A DNA stretch of 64,000 bases from a virus, in the IMG/VR virus record IMGVR_UViG_3300024346_000045, positions 1-64,000 of that record; one strand, given 5' to 3'. Shown here in pieces: positions 7,596-17,400 of the stretch (within the stretch, counting starts at the first letter, position 1; the number at the start of each line of letters is the position of its first letter). Both the position numbers and the translations under genes were made by a program. The notes under the pieces were generated by a model. The model saw nothing but the letters and a program-made list of their open reading frames with translations. It searched no databases and had not been told where the DNA came from.

Positions 7596-8417
7596 TCAAT
7601 CGTCAGTACCTTCAAACCGTTTCATAGCATTTTCGTAATCCCCTTGCCCGGTTCTTGTGTAACTAGGATTCATGCCATTCATTTCTAATAGATCATCTCG
7701 AATGTTTTGGTTGCGTTTTTCTAAATTAATAATTCTTACAAAGCTGTTTGTCACTGCGGCAGTAAAATATGCAAACGGATTGTCAGACTTACTTTCGTCA
7801 AACTGCAAACCGATTTGCGTAAGTTGAAGAATAGCTTGTCCTTTCATTTCGTCGTTATAGGTATAACCACGGACGTTACCACGGGTAGCATAACGTTCGC
7901 ACAACTTGATATACATTTTTGCAAGTGTATTTGTTATTTGCCCGTGCTCTTTAGAAAAGTGCCCCTTTTCTAAACTACCACGCCAATGACTTTTACCGAC
8001 GCACTCTAAAATATCGTTGTCGTTGAATTTCCAATGTTGGAATGGCGGAAAGTTTACTTTATCTCGTCCATCGGCAATAGTTTTTGGATTCTTTTTACGG
8101 GTAGCATTAAGCGGAATATGGTCGAAAGTCATAATTCTAAAAACTAAATCTGTTTTTGGAATTTTTTTGTAATCAACCTCGCAATCGGCTTGTTTAACTT
8201 TTTCGCCAGCTTGTTTTCGCTGATCATACGCAATTAATGTGAGTCTTTTGGCTCTTGCACGTTTAGCTTCGGCTATTGTTCTTATATTGATTTTTTCAAC
8301 ACTAGGTAAAATTAAATCATACCGATGATATATCGGATCTGTAAATGTGCAAAAACTATTTTTACTTTTGTGTATTTCTTCTAATAGATCTTTATTGTTT
8401 AAATAATTTACTTTCAT
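7596..8417 (-). CDS. 55: Sigma factor for late transcription gp55, with central insertion
   Basis: A 273-residue protein with both gp55 landmarks: an N-terminal VNYLNNKDLLEEIHKSK (T4: YNYVNNKELL) and a C-terminal sigma-2-like region GYTYNDEMKGQAILQL through DNPFAYFTAAVTNSFVRII (T4: WKQEMIADGI, NPHAYITQACFNAFV). Between them lie about 100 residues with no T4 counterpart, making the protein longer than T4 gp55 (185). gp55 replaces the host sigma factor and directs polymerase to TATAAATA promoters, several of which occur in this window. It is the first gene behind a strong sigma70-type promoter. I am confident of the family; the role of the insertion is unknown. Confidence 0.88.
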   Translation of the reverse strand: MKVNYLNNKDLLEEIHKSKNSFCTFTDPIYHRYDLILPSVEKINIRTIAEAKRARAKRLTLIAYDQRKQAGEKVKQADCEVDYKKIPKTDLVFRIMTFDHIPLNATRKKNPKTIADGRDKVNFPPFQHWKFNDNDILECVGKSHWRGSLEKGHFSKEHGQITNTLAKMYIKLCERYATRGNVRGYTYNDEMKGQAILQLTQIGLQFDESKSDNPFAYFTAAVTNSFVRIINLEKRNQNIRDDLLEMNGMNPSYTRTGQGDYENAMKRFEGTDD

Positions 8418-8437
8418 ATATCTTCCAAGGATGTACT

Positions 8438-8466
8438 ATTATAATATATGTACATTATTTTGTCAA
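8438..8466 (-). promoter_or_regulatory. Sigma70-type promoter, TTGACA-17-TATAAT
   Basis: On the minus strand, TTGACA (8461-8466) and TATAAT (8438-8443) are both exact consensus and are separated by 17 bases. It would drive gp55, gp47, gp46 and the genes after them as an early operon read by unmodified host polymerase. The -10 box lies inside an inverted repeat, ATGTAC (8431-8436) and GTACAT (8450-8455). Confidence 0.85.
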
Positions 8467-8494
8467 CTAAATAATAGATAAAAAGGAGAGATTG

Positions 8495-9514
8495 ATGCCA
8501 TTATTTGATGTTGGGCCGGGTCTTAATTCAGTTATTGGTGCTGCGTCTAGTGCGTTAAATGTAGCCAGTAATCTTGCTGGTGCGCTTAATAATTTATCTA
8601 ACCCAGCAGCCCTTATCTCTAAATTACGAAGCATAAACTTACCGGCCGGTGGTATGCCTTCGAACACCGCAGCTAATGCACAAGCCCAATTTGGATCTGC
8701 TGACGTTAGTAACGACTGGCGTGTAAGATTGTCAATTCCTTCTGCATTTACAAGCAGTCCAGTTTTACAACCGTTAGTTCAAGCAGGAAATGTTTTAATA
8801 TTTCCGTACACTCCTACAATTCAAATATCTAGTAGTGCTAGTTATGAAGACCAGGCAATAACTCACCAGAATTATGCATATACATTTTATCAAAATAGTC
8901 GTGCTGATCAATTCACCATTAATGGAGCATTCCATGTCGAAGATGGATATCAAGCATTGTATTGGATTGCAGCAGTACACTTTTTAAGAAGTGCTACAAA
9001 AATGTTTACTGGTGAAGGAGACCTACAAGGCAATCCTCCACCTATTTTAAAATTAAATGCATATGGCGATTATGTGTTTAAAAATGTACCAGTAGTTGTT
9101 AAAAGCTTCACGGTTGAGTTACCAAGCGATGTGCATTATATTAATACAAGTGTTTCTTCTGCCCCAACTTTTGGGTCAGGAAGCTCTGCCGGACCTTTAG
9201 CAAACTTATCAAACTTAGCAGGCGCTACTTCAGGCCTTGCAGGCCTTGCAGGCGCATTAGGTGCTAACAAAGTAGCAGGCGCATTAGGAACTATCGGAGC
9301 AATTGGCGGCGCAGTAGCGGGCGTGTCTAAATTACTTAGCGGCCCTTCAAATTTATTAGGCGGCGGCTCGTTTGGCACAGCCGGAAATACATGGGTCCCA
9401 GTTAAGAGTACTATCTCAGTTACCTTACAACCAATTTTCAGTAGAGAAAATATGAAGCAGTTTAGTTTACAAAAATTTGTAAACGGCGGATATGTTACTG
9501 GAGGTTACATTTAA
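8495..9514 (+). CDS. Baseplate tail-tube cap/initiator protein (gp48/gp54-like)
   Basis: A 339-residue late structural protein. The N-terminal 65 residues are Ala/Asn/Leu-rich helix. Residues about 70-215 form a beta-rich domain with phage tube-type features: DWRVRLSIPS, FPYTPTIQIS, HQNYAYTFYQNSRADQFTINGAF and YWIAAVHFLRSATKMFTG. A Gly/Ala-rich linker precedes a short C-terminal beta segment. This matches proteins that start the tail tube on the baseplate in T4-like phages, but I cannot separate gp48 from gp54. ATG at 8495 is preferred to the TTG just before it because GGAG lies 6 bases upstream. The stop overlaps the gp53 start as TAATG. Confidence 0.68.
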   Translation: MPLFDVGPGLNSVIGAASSALNVASNLAGALNNLSNPAALISKLRSINLPAGGMPSNTAANAQAQFGSADVSNDWRVRLSIPSAFTSSPVLQPLVQAGNVLIFPYTPTIQISSSASYEDQAITHQNYAYTFYQNSRADQFTINGAFHVEDGYQALYWIAAVHFLRSATKMFTGEGDLQGNPPPILKLNAYGDYVFKNVPVVVKSFTVELPSDVHYINTSVSSAPTFGSGSSAGPLANLSNLAGATSGLAGLAGALGANKVAGALGTIGAIGGAVAGVSKLLSGPSNLLGGGSFGTAGNTWVPVKSTISVTLQPIFSRENMKQFSLQKFVNGGYVTGGYI

Positions 9515-9813
9515 TGGCAACGTATAGCAATACCAGTCCTTGGTTTACAACCGGCTCAGTACAAAATTATCTTAGCGTATTGTCTATTAGGCCAGTTGCA
9601 GCTGAAGCAGACGACTACCTTTATTCAATAGAGCCGCAGTATACTCATAGACCAGATTTACTTTCTTATGACTTGTATGGAACTTCTAAATTATGGTGGG
9701 TTTTTATTCAACGCAATTTAGATATTTTGCAAGATCCTATCTATGATTTTATTCCTGGAAAACAAATTTATATTCCTAAACGTACCGGCCTCTTTAAAGT
9801 ATTAGGGATCTAA
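9514..9813 (+). CDS. 53: Baseplate wedge protein gp53
   Basis: A 99-residue protein with the gp53 pattern: YLSVLSIRPVAAEADDYLYSIEPQY, a central RPDLLSYDLYGTSKLWWVFIQRN, and a C-terminal LysM-like IYDFIPGKQIYIPKR. gp53 joins the baseplate wedge in T4 and helps tie wedges round the hub. The protein is about half the length of T4 gp53 (196), the short form common in aquatic relatives. The gene is coupled to its upstream neighbour (TAATG) and followed after 1 base by the next gene. Confidence 0.85.
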   Translation: MATYSNTSPWFTTGSVQNYLSVLSIRPVAAEADDYLYSIEPQYTHRPDLLSYDLYGTSKLWWVFIQRNLDILQDPIYDFIPGKQIYIPKRTGLFKVLGI

Positions 9814-9814
9814 T

Positions 9815-12298
9815 ATGCCTTCTTTTGATATTTCTGGCGCAGCAACTACACTGTCTAAAACTATTAACAAAACGCTAACTGATACAGGTATAGCAAAAGG
9901 GTTAAGTTCAGTTAGTTCTGCAATAAATTCAGCTAAGGATTCAATTGCATCTGGTTTAGGAATTAACATTAGCAGTATTACTAGTGCTATTCCCGGAGCT
10001 GCTGAAATACAAACTGCATTAGATCAAGCAAGAAAAAATATAAACAATCTTGGAAACTTAGCGTTAAATGCTGCCGCTGCAACTACACAAGTTCCGTCTG
10101 GTATTTCTGGTCCTGTTCCTAATATATTGCATAGCTATACTTCGTTCAACTACATTTTTACTTTAAGTGTAATGGATGATGCACAAATTAATTTTCCAAA
10201 CGAAACATATCGTAAAGGTATGTTAGGCCCATTAATTTTAAAAAGTGGTAGCGGCAATCCATCTGATAGAGTAAGAACACCATATGCAACTGCTGCGAAT
10301 CCTGCAGGTACGTTTGATTTTTATATCGAAGGTCTGCAAATTAACAGTAGTGTAGGTTTTGAAAAATCCACCGGCAACACAAATGCAACAGGATTTAGAT
10401 TTAAAGTTATTGAGCCTTACTCTATGGGGTTGTTCTTTGAAGTATTGCAATCATCAGCTAAGATTGCAGGTCATAGAAATTATCTTGACATGCCGTTGTT
10501 ATTAACAATTGAATTTAAAGGTCATATTGACGCAGATTTACAAAATGTTCAGATAGATAAAACAACAAAATATTTTCCTATTCGCTTGCGACAGCTTGGA
10601 ATTAAAGTAAGCGGAAAAGGTAGCGAGTATGATGTTGATGCATACCCGTTAAATGAAAAAGCATTAACATCAATTTATAGTCAATTGAAAACTGATGTAT
10701 CTATATCAGGCAAAACTGTTGTTGAAATGTTACAAACAGGTGAAAAAAGTTTACAACGTGTATTAAACGATCGATTGAATGAAGCTGTTAAAAGAAAAGA
10801 TGTTAATGTCGCAGACCAAATACTAATTAGTTTTCCAAAAGATTTAAAGACAGGCGATTACTCCGGTAGTCCTAACGATGATTCAGCAAACCCGTTAGGC
10901 GCAACAATTTTTCCTGCTAGTGCAGGTGCTGACTTTGATTTATTTAAAAAATTAGGTGTAACAACTAGCAGCATTAATAAAACTCAAGTGCAAGAAGAAG
11001 GTACAGTTAATGACATAGGTGCAAGCACAATGGGGTTTAGTTTATTCAACGACGGCGGTACTCCATTTGCAAAAGATAATTTTGCGTACGATCAAGCCAC
11101 AGGCACATATAAACGCGGCGACATTTCTATCAATCCGTCAGAAGGCGAGTTTAAATTTGCACAAGGTAGTGATGTAATTAATGCAATAAATCAAGTAATC
11201 TTAATGAGTGAGTATGGCCGAACAGCGCTTTCACAAATAAGTGATTCTGGAAGCATCCAATGGTGGCGTGTTGAAACACAATTATTTTACGTGCCGACTG
11301 ATGAGAACTTAGCTAAAACGGGTGTGAAACCTAAATTAATAGTTTATAGAGTTGTGCCGTATGCAGTTGATGCAAGTGTATTTTTACCTCCTAATACCCC
11401 AAAACCAGGAACTGAAAAAGCTAAACAAGAAGTAGTTAAAGAATATAATTTTATATACACTGGGCAGAACGTAGATGTTATTGATTGGGACATCGAATTT
11501 AAAAGCGGCTTCTATACAGCAATGATGGCTGATGGTGGTAAGAATAACGGCGATACGAAAATTGCAGAACAATCAAGCGGTGCAGGTGTAGAAGGTAATG
11601 TAGGAGTACAAGGTGATCCTCCAGGCCAAGCCCCTAAAGATGATTCAATCCCTACGTCTGTTATTAAAGATGGAGTTGCTACAAGCACAGCATATAAAGG
11701 CGGCGGTGGGTTTGATGATGCAGCAAGTTTAGCAGCTCGACAATTCCATGATGCATTAACATCTGGTGTTGACATGATTAATCTAAATTTAACAATCTTA
11801 GGAGATCCGTATTATCTAGCAGACAGTGGTATGGGAAATTATACAGCAGTAGCAACAGATAATAAACATATGACTGCTGACGGTTCTATGAATTATCAGA
11901 ATGGAGAAGTTTTAGTAAATTGCAATTTTAGAACTCCTCTGGATGCAAATACCGAAACAGGGTTATATGATTTTAGAAGTAAAGAAGTTAAACAATTTAC
12001 TGGACTTTATAAAGTAATATCCGTCGACAGCAACTTCAACAGAGGAAAGTTCACCCAAGTTTTAAAAATGGTTAGATTAAAAGGTCAAGAAATTAAATCA
12101 ACAGCACCTGTACAATTAGCTTCAACACCTGGACAAACAGCTTCGGATTCTAATATTCAAGTATTCGATGACGGGTCTAGTATACAAACATTTGAAGACG
12201 GATCTACATTAGTAACAGACTCTGAAGGTAACGTTACTGCGACACGATCACCTGCAGAAATTCAAGCAAGTGCAGACCTTGCAGGTTTTGAAGGATAA
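9815..12298 (+). CDS. Large baseplate hub/virion structural protein
   Basis: An 827-residue protein in the position between gp53 and the gp5-like spike. The N-terminal 100 residues are Ala/Ser-rich helix. Beta-rich regions follow (SFNYIFTLSVMDD, FYIEGLQINSSVGFEKSTG, RFKVIEPYSMGLFFEVLQ, then a tube-like YPLNEKALTSIYSQLK). Near residue 690, DMINLNLTILGDPYYLAD resembles domain segments of gp27-type hub proteins (inferred from memory). The C-terminus ends in an acidic repeat of the type VFDDGSSIQTFEDGS. Its location suggests it platforms the spike as gp27 does in T4, but no firm homology is claimed. It is followed after 2 bases by the spike gene. Confidence 0.65.
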   Translation: MPSFDISGAATTLSKTINKTLTDTGIAKGLSSVSSAINSAKDSIASGLGINISSITSAIPGAAEIQTALDQARKNINNLGNLALNAAAATTQVPSGISGPVPNILHSYTSFNYIFTLSVMDDAQINFPNETYRKGMLGPLILKSGSGNPSDRVRTPYATAANPAGTFDFYIEGLQINSSVGFEKSTGNTNATGFRFKVIEPYSMGLFFEVLQSSAKIAGHRNYLDMPLLLTIEFKGHIDADLQNVQIDKTTKYFPIRLRQLGIKVSGKGSEYDVDAYPLNEKALTSIYSQLKTDVSISGKTVVEMLQTGEKSLQRVLNDRLNEAVKRKDVNVADQILISFPKDLKTGDYSGSPNDDSANPLGATIFPASAGADFDLFKKLGVTTSSINKTQVQEEGTVNDIGASTMGFSLFNDGGTPFAKDNFAYDQATGTYKRGDISINPSEGEFKFAQGSDVINAINQVILMSEYGRTALSQISDSGSIQWWRVETQLFYVPTDENLAKTGVKPKLIVYRVVPYAVDASVFLPPNTPKPGTEKAKQEVVKEYNFIYTGQNVDVIDWDIEFKSGFYTAMMADGGKNNGDTKIAEQSSGAGVEGNVGVQGDPPGQAPKDDSIPTSVIKDGVATSTAYKGGGGFDDAASLAARQFHDALTSGVDMINLNLTILGDPYYLADSGMGNYTAVATDNKHMTADGSMNYQNGEVLVNCNFRTPLDANTETGLYDFRSKEVKQFTGLYKVISVDSNFNRGKFTQVLKMVRLKGQEIKSTAPVQLASTPGQTASDSNIQVFDDGSSIQTFEDGSTLVTDSEGNVTATRSPAEIQASADLAGFEG

Positions 12299-12300
12299 TT

Positions 12301-13923
12301 ATGGCAGAAGAAACAAGACCGTCCGGTAGTACAGAAAAATCTAGTCCTGGCCCTTACCTTGCTAAAATTGTTAGCCACCTAGATCCGACATACATGGGAA
12401 CACTAGAAGTACAACTACTTCATGAAGTAGGTAACGACGATGCTAGATCCGGGCAATTGCACCAAGTAAAGTATCTAAGTCCTTTCGCTGGACAAACTAG
12501 TATTGACTATGTTGGCGACGAAGATGATTACGATAATACACAAAAAAGTTACGGATTTTGGATGATACCGCCCGATGTTGGTAGTATTGTAATGGTGGTA
12601 TTTGTAGACGGTGACCCTAGAAAAGGATATTGGATCGGATGTGCTCAAGATAAGTCGATGAATTTTATGACACCTGGAAATGCGTCATCGTCATTTAACA
12701 TAGATGGGTTAGAAGAACGAGTACCAGTTGCTGAATATAACAAAATAACCCAAGCTAACACTGCTGATCCTACAACTATACCAAAACCTCCAACTCCGTT
12801 TCAGGAAGTGTTAAACACTCAAGGTTTATTAAAAGATGACATTCGCGGAATAACTACCTCTAGTGCAAGACGAGAAGTTCCTAGTGCAGTGTTTGGAGTT
12901 AGCACTCCGGGGCCGGTAGATAAACGTTCTGGTGCAAAGCAAGGCCGACAAGGCAAAGCTGAACATAAAGTTGTTGGCGCTTTCGTTAGTCGACTAGGCG
13001 GCAGCACTCTTGTTATGGACGACGGTGATGATAAATTCTTAAGAAGAACATCTGCATCCGAAGGGCCTCCCGACTATGCAGCAGTTGAACAAGATGAAAC
13101 TGACGGACTGCCAGATATTCCGCACAACGAGCTTATTCGACTTAGGACTAGAACAGGCCACCAGATTTTACTACACAATAGTGAAGATTTGATTTATATC
13201 GGTAACAGCAAAGGGACTGCCTGGATTGAATTAACAAGTGACGGAAAGATGGACGTCTATTGCGAAGATAGTATTAGTTTTAGAACAAAGCAAGATTTTA
13301 ATTTTTATGCAGACCGAGATTTTAATATCGAAGTAGGAAGAAATTTTAATTTAAAAGTTGGAGAAAGACACCAAACTGAAGTAGGCACTGACAAAATTGT
13401 AATTGTTGATGCTAATAATTTTATTAAAGTCTTTGGAACACACGACGAAACAATTGCCGGCGCCACAAAAATTAATCTCGAAGCAACACTAGATATAAAT
13501 GCTGCTGAACAAACAAATCTTACTGTTGGTGGCGGATTTGATTTAAACACATCGGGGGCTAATAAATTAACCAGTGGCGGAAATATGGAAATTGCAGCAG
13601 CAAATACTACAATTTCTGGCGGAAATATTAACTTAAACGGTCCAGCAGCAGCTACCGCCGAATCCGCAGCTACAGCAACTCTGCCAGAGTCCTTGTCGAC
13701 TTTTGCAAATCCGGACGAAACTGAAAACACTATTGACAGTATAATGCTTCGAATACCAAGTCATGAACCATGGCCGCATCACGAAAATTTAAACCCAACT
13801 GATTTTAAACCTGAAATGACAGATAGAGAAGCGGGAAGCGATATCCCAGTACCTGATGTGTGGAAAACTTATAGCACGATAACTGATACGTTTGCTAAAA
13901 TTAAGGCATCTGAAGAGGAGTAA
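12301..13923 (+). CDS. 5: gp5-like baseplate central spike protein, no lysozyme domain seen
   Basis: A 540-residue protein. The N-terminal OB-fold-like domain contains PYLAKIVSHLDPTYMGTLEV, KSYGFWMIPPDVGSIVMVVF and DGDPRKGYWIG, the gp5/VgrG signature. After a linker comes a VgrG-type beta-helix: repeats such as FRTKQDFNFYADRDFNIEVG, NFNLKVGE and LTSGGNMEIAAANTTISGG. The C-terminus carries RIPSHEPWPHHENLNP, which I associate with marine phage gp5. T4 gp5 has a lysozyme domain between the OB fold and the helix; no such segment with a catalytic Glu is evident here. The protein would form the membrane-piercing needle at the hub centre. Confidence 0.82.
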   Translation: MAEETRPSGSTEKSSPGPYLAKIVSHLDPTYMGTLEVQLLHEVGNDDARSGQLHQVKYLSPFAGQTSIDYVGDEDDYDNTQKSYGFWMIPPDVGSIVMVVFVDGDPRKGYWIGCAQDKSMNFMTPGNASSSFNIDGLEERVPVAEYNKITQANTADPTTIPKPPTPFQEVLNTQGLLKDDIRGITTSSARREVPSAVFGVSTPGPVDKRSGAKQGRQGKAEHKVVGAFVSRLGGSTLVMDDGDDKFLRRTSASEGPPDYAAVEQDETDGLPDIPHNELIRLRTRTGHQILLHNSEDLIYIGNSKGTAWIELTSDGKMDVYCEDSISFRTKQDFNFYADRDFNIEVGRNFNLKVGERHQTEVGTDKIVIVDANNFIKVFGTHDETIAGATKINLEATLDINAAEQTNLTVGGGFDLNTSGANKLTSGGNMEIAAANTTISGGNINLNGPAAATAESAATATLPESLSTFANPDETENTIDSIMLRIPSHEPWPHHENLNPTDFKPEMTDREAGSDIPVPDVWKTYSTITDTFAKIKASEEE

Positions 13924-13931
13924 ATACTAAC

Positions 13932-14381
13932 ATGAGCGCAAATCAACGTCTTTACGATAAAGTAGTTCTTAAAGGACCTCCTTTAAATTCTACTAATCTT
14001 CCGGGTACAAAAACATATAAGGGTTTTAGTACAGTTAGTAGCGACACTAAAACTTTTTCACTTTACGATTTAGCACTTATTAAACAAGATTTAATAAATC
14101 ATTTTCATATCCGTCAAGGCGAACGCCTAGAAAATCCAACGTTTGGCACTATTATTTGGGATATTTTGTTTGAACCATTAACTGAAGAAATAAAACAAAT
14201 CGTTATAAAAAACGTAGAAGATATTATTAATTACGATCCTAGGGTTACTGCTAAACAAGTTATTGTTACAACCTACGAGTCTGGTATACAGATAGAATGT
14301 GAACTAACATATTTGCCATACAACATTCAAGAAGCTATAAAATTTAGATTTGATCAAGCAAACGGATTGTTAGCTAATTAA
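13932..14381 (+). CDS. 25: Baseplate wedge protein gp25
   Basis: A 149-residue gp25 family protein. The diagnostic region is ALIKQDLINHFHIRQGERLENPTFGTIIWDILFEPL, and the EPR-like core reads NPTFGT. The C-terminal strand has IECELTYLPYNIQE. gp25 starts sheath polymerisation and forms the wedge core with gp6 and gp7. Its length is close to T4 gp25 (132). It lies 8 bases after the spike gene and before gp6, the usual order in this phage group. Confidence 0.93.
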   Translation: MSANQRLYDKVVLKGPPLNSTNLPGTKTYKGFSTVSSDTKTFSLYDLALIKQDLINHFHIRQGERLENPTFGTIIWDILFEPLTEEIKQIVIKNVEDIINYDPRVTAKQVIVTTYESGIQIECELTYLPYNIQEAIKFRFDQANGLLAN

Positions 14382-14401
14382 CATAGCACATAATTATTTC
14401 C

Positions 14402-14409
14402 GATAAATA
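14402..14409 (+). promoter_or_regulatory. Late promoter-like box GATAAATA
   Basis: One mismatch from the T4 late consensus TATAAATA, 20 bases before the gp6 start in a 48-base gene-free gap. An AGGA ribosome binding site follows, so a late transcript starting here would carry a short but complete leader for gp6. Confidence 0.55.
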
Positions 14410-14429
14410 TCTGTATATAGGACGCAGAT

Positions 14430-17400
14430 ATGTCAGCAACTGATAGACAAAATAGACTTTTAGTAGCAGAAGACTGGAAACGAATATACCAGAGCTTCCG
14501 CAATGCCAATTTTCAGAGCTATGACTTTGAAAATTTACGTCGCGTGATGATTAACTACATCCGCGAAAATTACCCTGAAGACTTCAACGATTACACAGAA
14601 TCCAGTGAATATTTGGCACTAATTGATCTAATCGCTTTCTTAGGGCAGAGTATTAGTTTTAGAATTGATTTAAATGCTCGAGAAAACTTCTTAGAGTTAG
14701 CAGAGCGCAGAGAAAGTGTATTACGACTAGCTCGATTATTAAGCTATAAGCCAAAAAGAAACGTATCTGCCAGCGGTCTTTTAAAATTCGTGTCTGTGTC
14801 TACAACTCAATCAACATATGATAGCAACGGCAGAAATTTAGCAAATCAAGTTATAAACTGGAATGACCCTGCAAATAATAATTGGCACGATCAGTTCATT
14901 AAAGTATTAAATTCAGGATTACCTGCGTCACGTCAATATGGAAATCCCGACGACAAAGGTGTTGTATACGGAATTCCAACAGAAAAATACAGGTTTCAGA
15001 GCGCTAACACAGATGTTCCTGTGTATTCTTTTACTAAAACTATTGATGGTAGAAGTATGGGGTTTGAAGTAGTATCAACTACTTTCAGCAATGATAACGT
15101 AATATACGAAGAACCTCCTAGTCTTGGTAATAGATTAGCATTTATATATAGAGACGACGGCAAAGGTAATGGTAGCAGTAACACTGGATTCTTCCTGCAC
15201 TTCAGACAAGGAACACTGAACCAAGGAAGTTTTACATTATCTCAACCTGCTACAGACGAAACAGTTGATATAGATGCTGTTAACATTAACAATTCGGATG
15301 TATGGCTTTATAGATTAGATACAAACGGGGTTGAAAACGAATACTGGGCACAAGTTCCTAGCTTCGAAGGTAACAACATAATTTATAATAGCTTAAACAA
15401 AAGTATTCGAAATATTTACGGCGTAGTCACTCGTGCAAATGACCGTATTAGCTTAGTGTTCAGTGATGGTGTATTTGGTAATTTACCGCAAGGCACTTTT
15501 AGAACTTATTATCGTGTAAGCAACGGGTTAAGTTATACAATTAATCCTAAAGATATTAAAAATATTAGTGTAGATATTCCTTACATTAGTAATGTTGGCC
15601 AAGTAGAAACACTTACATTAACTTTAAGTTTACAAAGTTCTGTTAATAATTCTAGTCCATCAGAGTCTAACGACAGTATTAAGACTAGAGCACCTGCTAC
15701 ATACTATACTCAGAATAGAATGATTACTGCGGAAGATTACAACATTAGTCCCCTAAGTACTAGCCAAGAAGTTGTAAAAGTAAAAGCAGTTAATAGAAGC
15801 AGTAGCGGAATTAGCAGATACTTTGATTTAGTTGACCCAACTGGAAAATATAGTAAAACAAATTTATTTGCAGATGATGGTATCATATACAAAGAAGATT
15901 ACATTGATAGTTTTAGATTTAATTACGTAACTAGAACTGACATTGAAGCAGTTATCTATAATCAATTATCAGAAGTTTTAGCATCACCTAATCTGAAAAA
16001 TTTTTATTACTCTAAATTTAATAAAACAATTTTTTCAGAAGAATTAACTTGGAAAACTGTTACGACAGACACAAACCAATCAACTGGGTATGTACAAGAT
16101 ACATTTAGTACAATTCAGAAACTGAGCAATTACACTACCACAAACTTGAAGTTTTTTAACGTCGGCGCTCTAGTTAAGTTTACTGCACCAGCAGGTCGTT
16201 ATTTTAATAAAAATAACAACAATAATTGGGAATATACTACAATCCCGTCAGTCGGACTATGTGATGCACTTTGGTCTAAAGTTGTTACTATTCGCGGTGA
16301 CGGTACAAATAATTCTACTGGTATTGTAGAAGACGGCACCGGCACAGTTATATTAAACGACCTAATACCCGACGGTGCAATCATAAGCGAAATCATTCCT
16401 GTATGGAGGACTAGTTTAGAAACTAGCCTAATTACTAATATGGTTGATCTTGTATTTTCTAACAAACAGTTTGGATTAAGGTACGACACTGAGTCTAAGA
16501 ATTGGAAAATTATCACTGAAACAAATTTAAACACTACCGATGTGTTTAATACTGGCCGTCAAGGCGATACAACAAATCAGAAAGCTGATGCCAGTTGGTT
16601 ACTGTTATTTTCAACAAACACTGAGTACTATACTGTTACAAGTAGATTAACTCGTTATATCTTTGAAAGTGCTCAACAAATTAGATTCTTCTTCGATTCT
16701 AGCGATAAAATTTATGATACAAGAAATAATACTGTAGTTAAAGATGTTATTAAAGTATTAGGAATTAATGTAGACCCTAGTATTCCTGCAAACACAACAC
16801 CATTTACCTATGATAGAGATTGGGAAATCACTGAAGAATTTAGAGGTCTTGACGGTTATGTAGACAGTAAAAAAATACAAATTGCTTTTGCCGATAGTGA
16901 CGACGACGGTATAGTAGATGATCCTACAATCTTTGAACAAATTGTTGATTCTAACAGTAGAATTATTTTAGAAAGATACACTATTGAACAAGGCCAAGAA
17001 GATTATCGTTACGTAGATAATATTGATAACAAAGTATTAATTTTAAACTCAGAAACAAGTGCTATAGATTTTAATACTTATGTTGACGGTCAATACTTTT
17101 ATTTTATAGATACTAATGTCGTTAAAAAATTCAATAAAGTAACTTCTGTATTTGCAGTTTCTATGGATTACAAAGTTTACATTGGTAGAGACAAAATTAA
17201 ATTTCAATACATACATAATGCAGATTATGAATCAAGGATTGATCCTGGCATTACAAATTTAATTGATGTGTTCTTGTTAACTAAACAGTACGATATTAAT
17301 TATAGACAATGGCTTAATGGTTCAATCAGCAACGAACCATTACCGTCAAGCACTGATGCGTTATATAATTTACTAAGCCCTGAACTTAATAAAATTAAAT

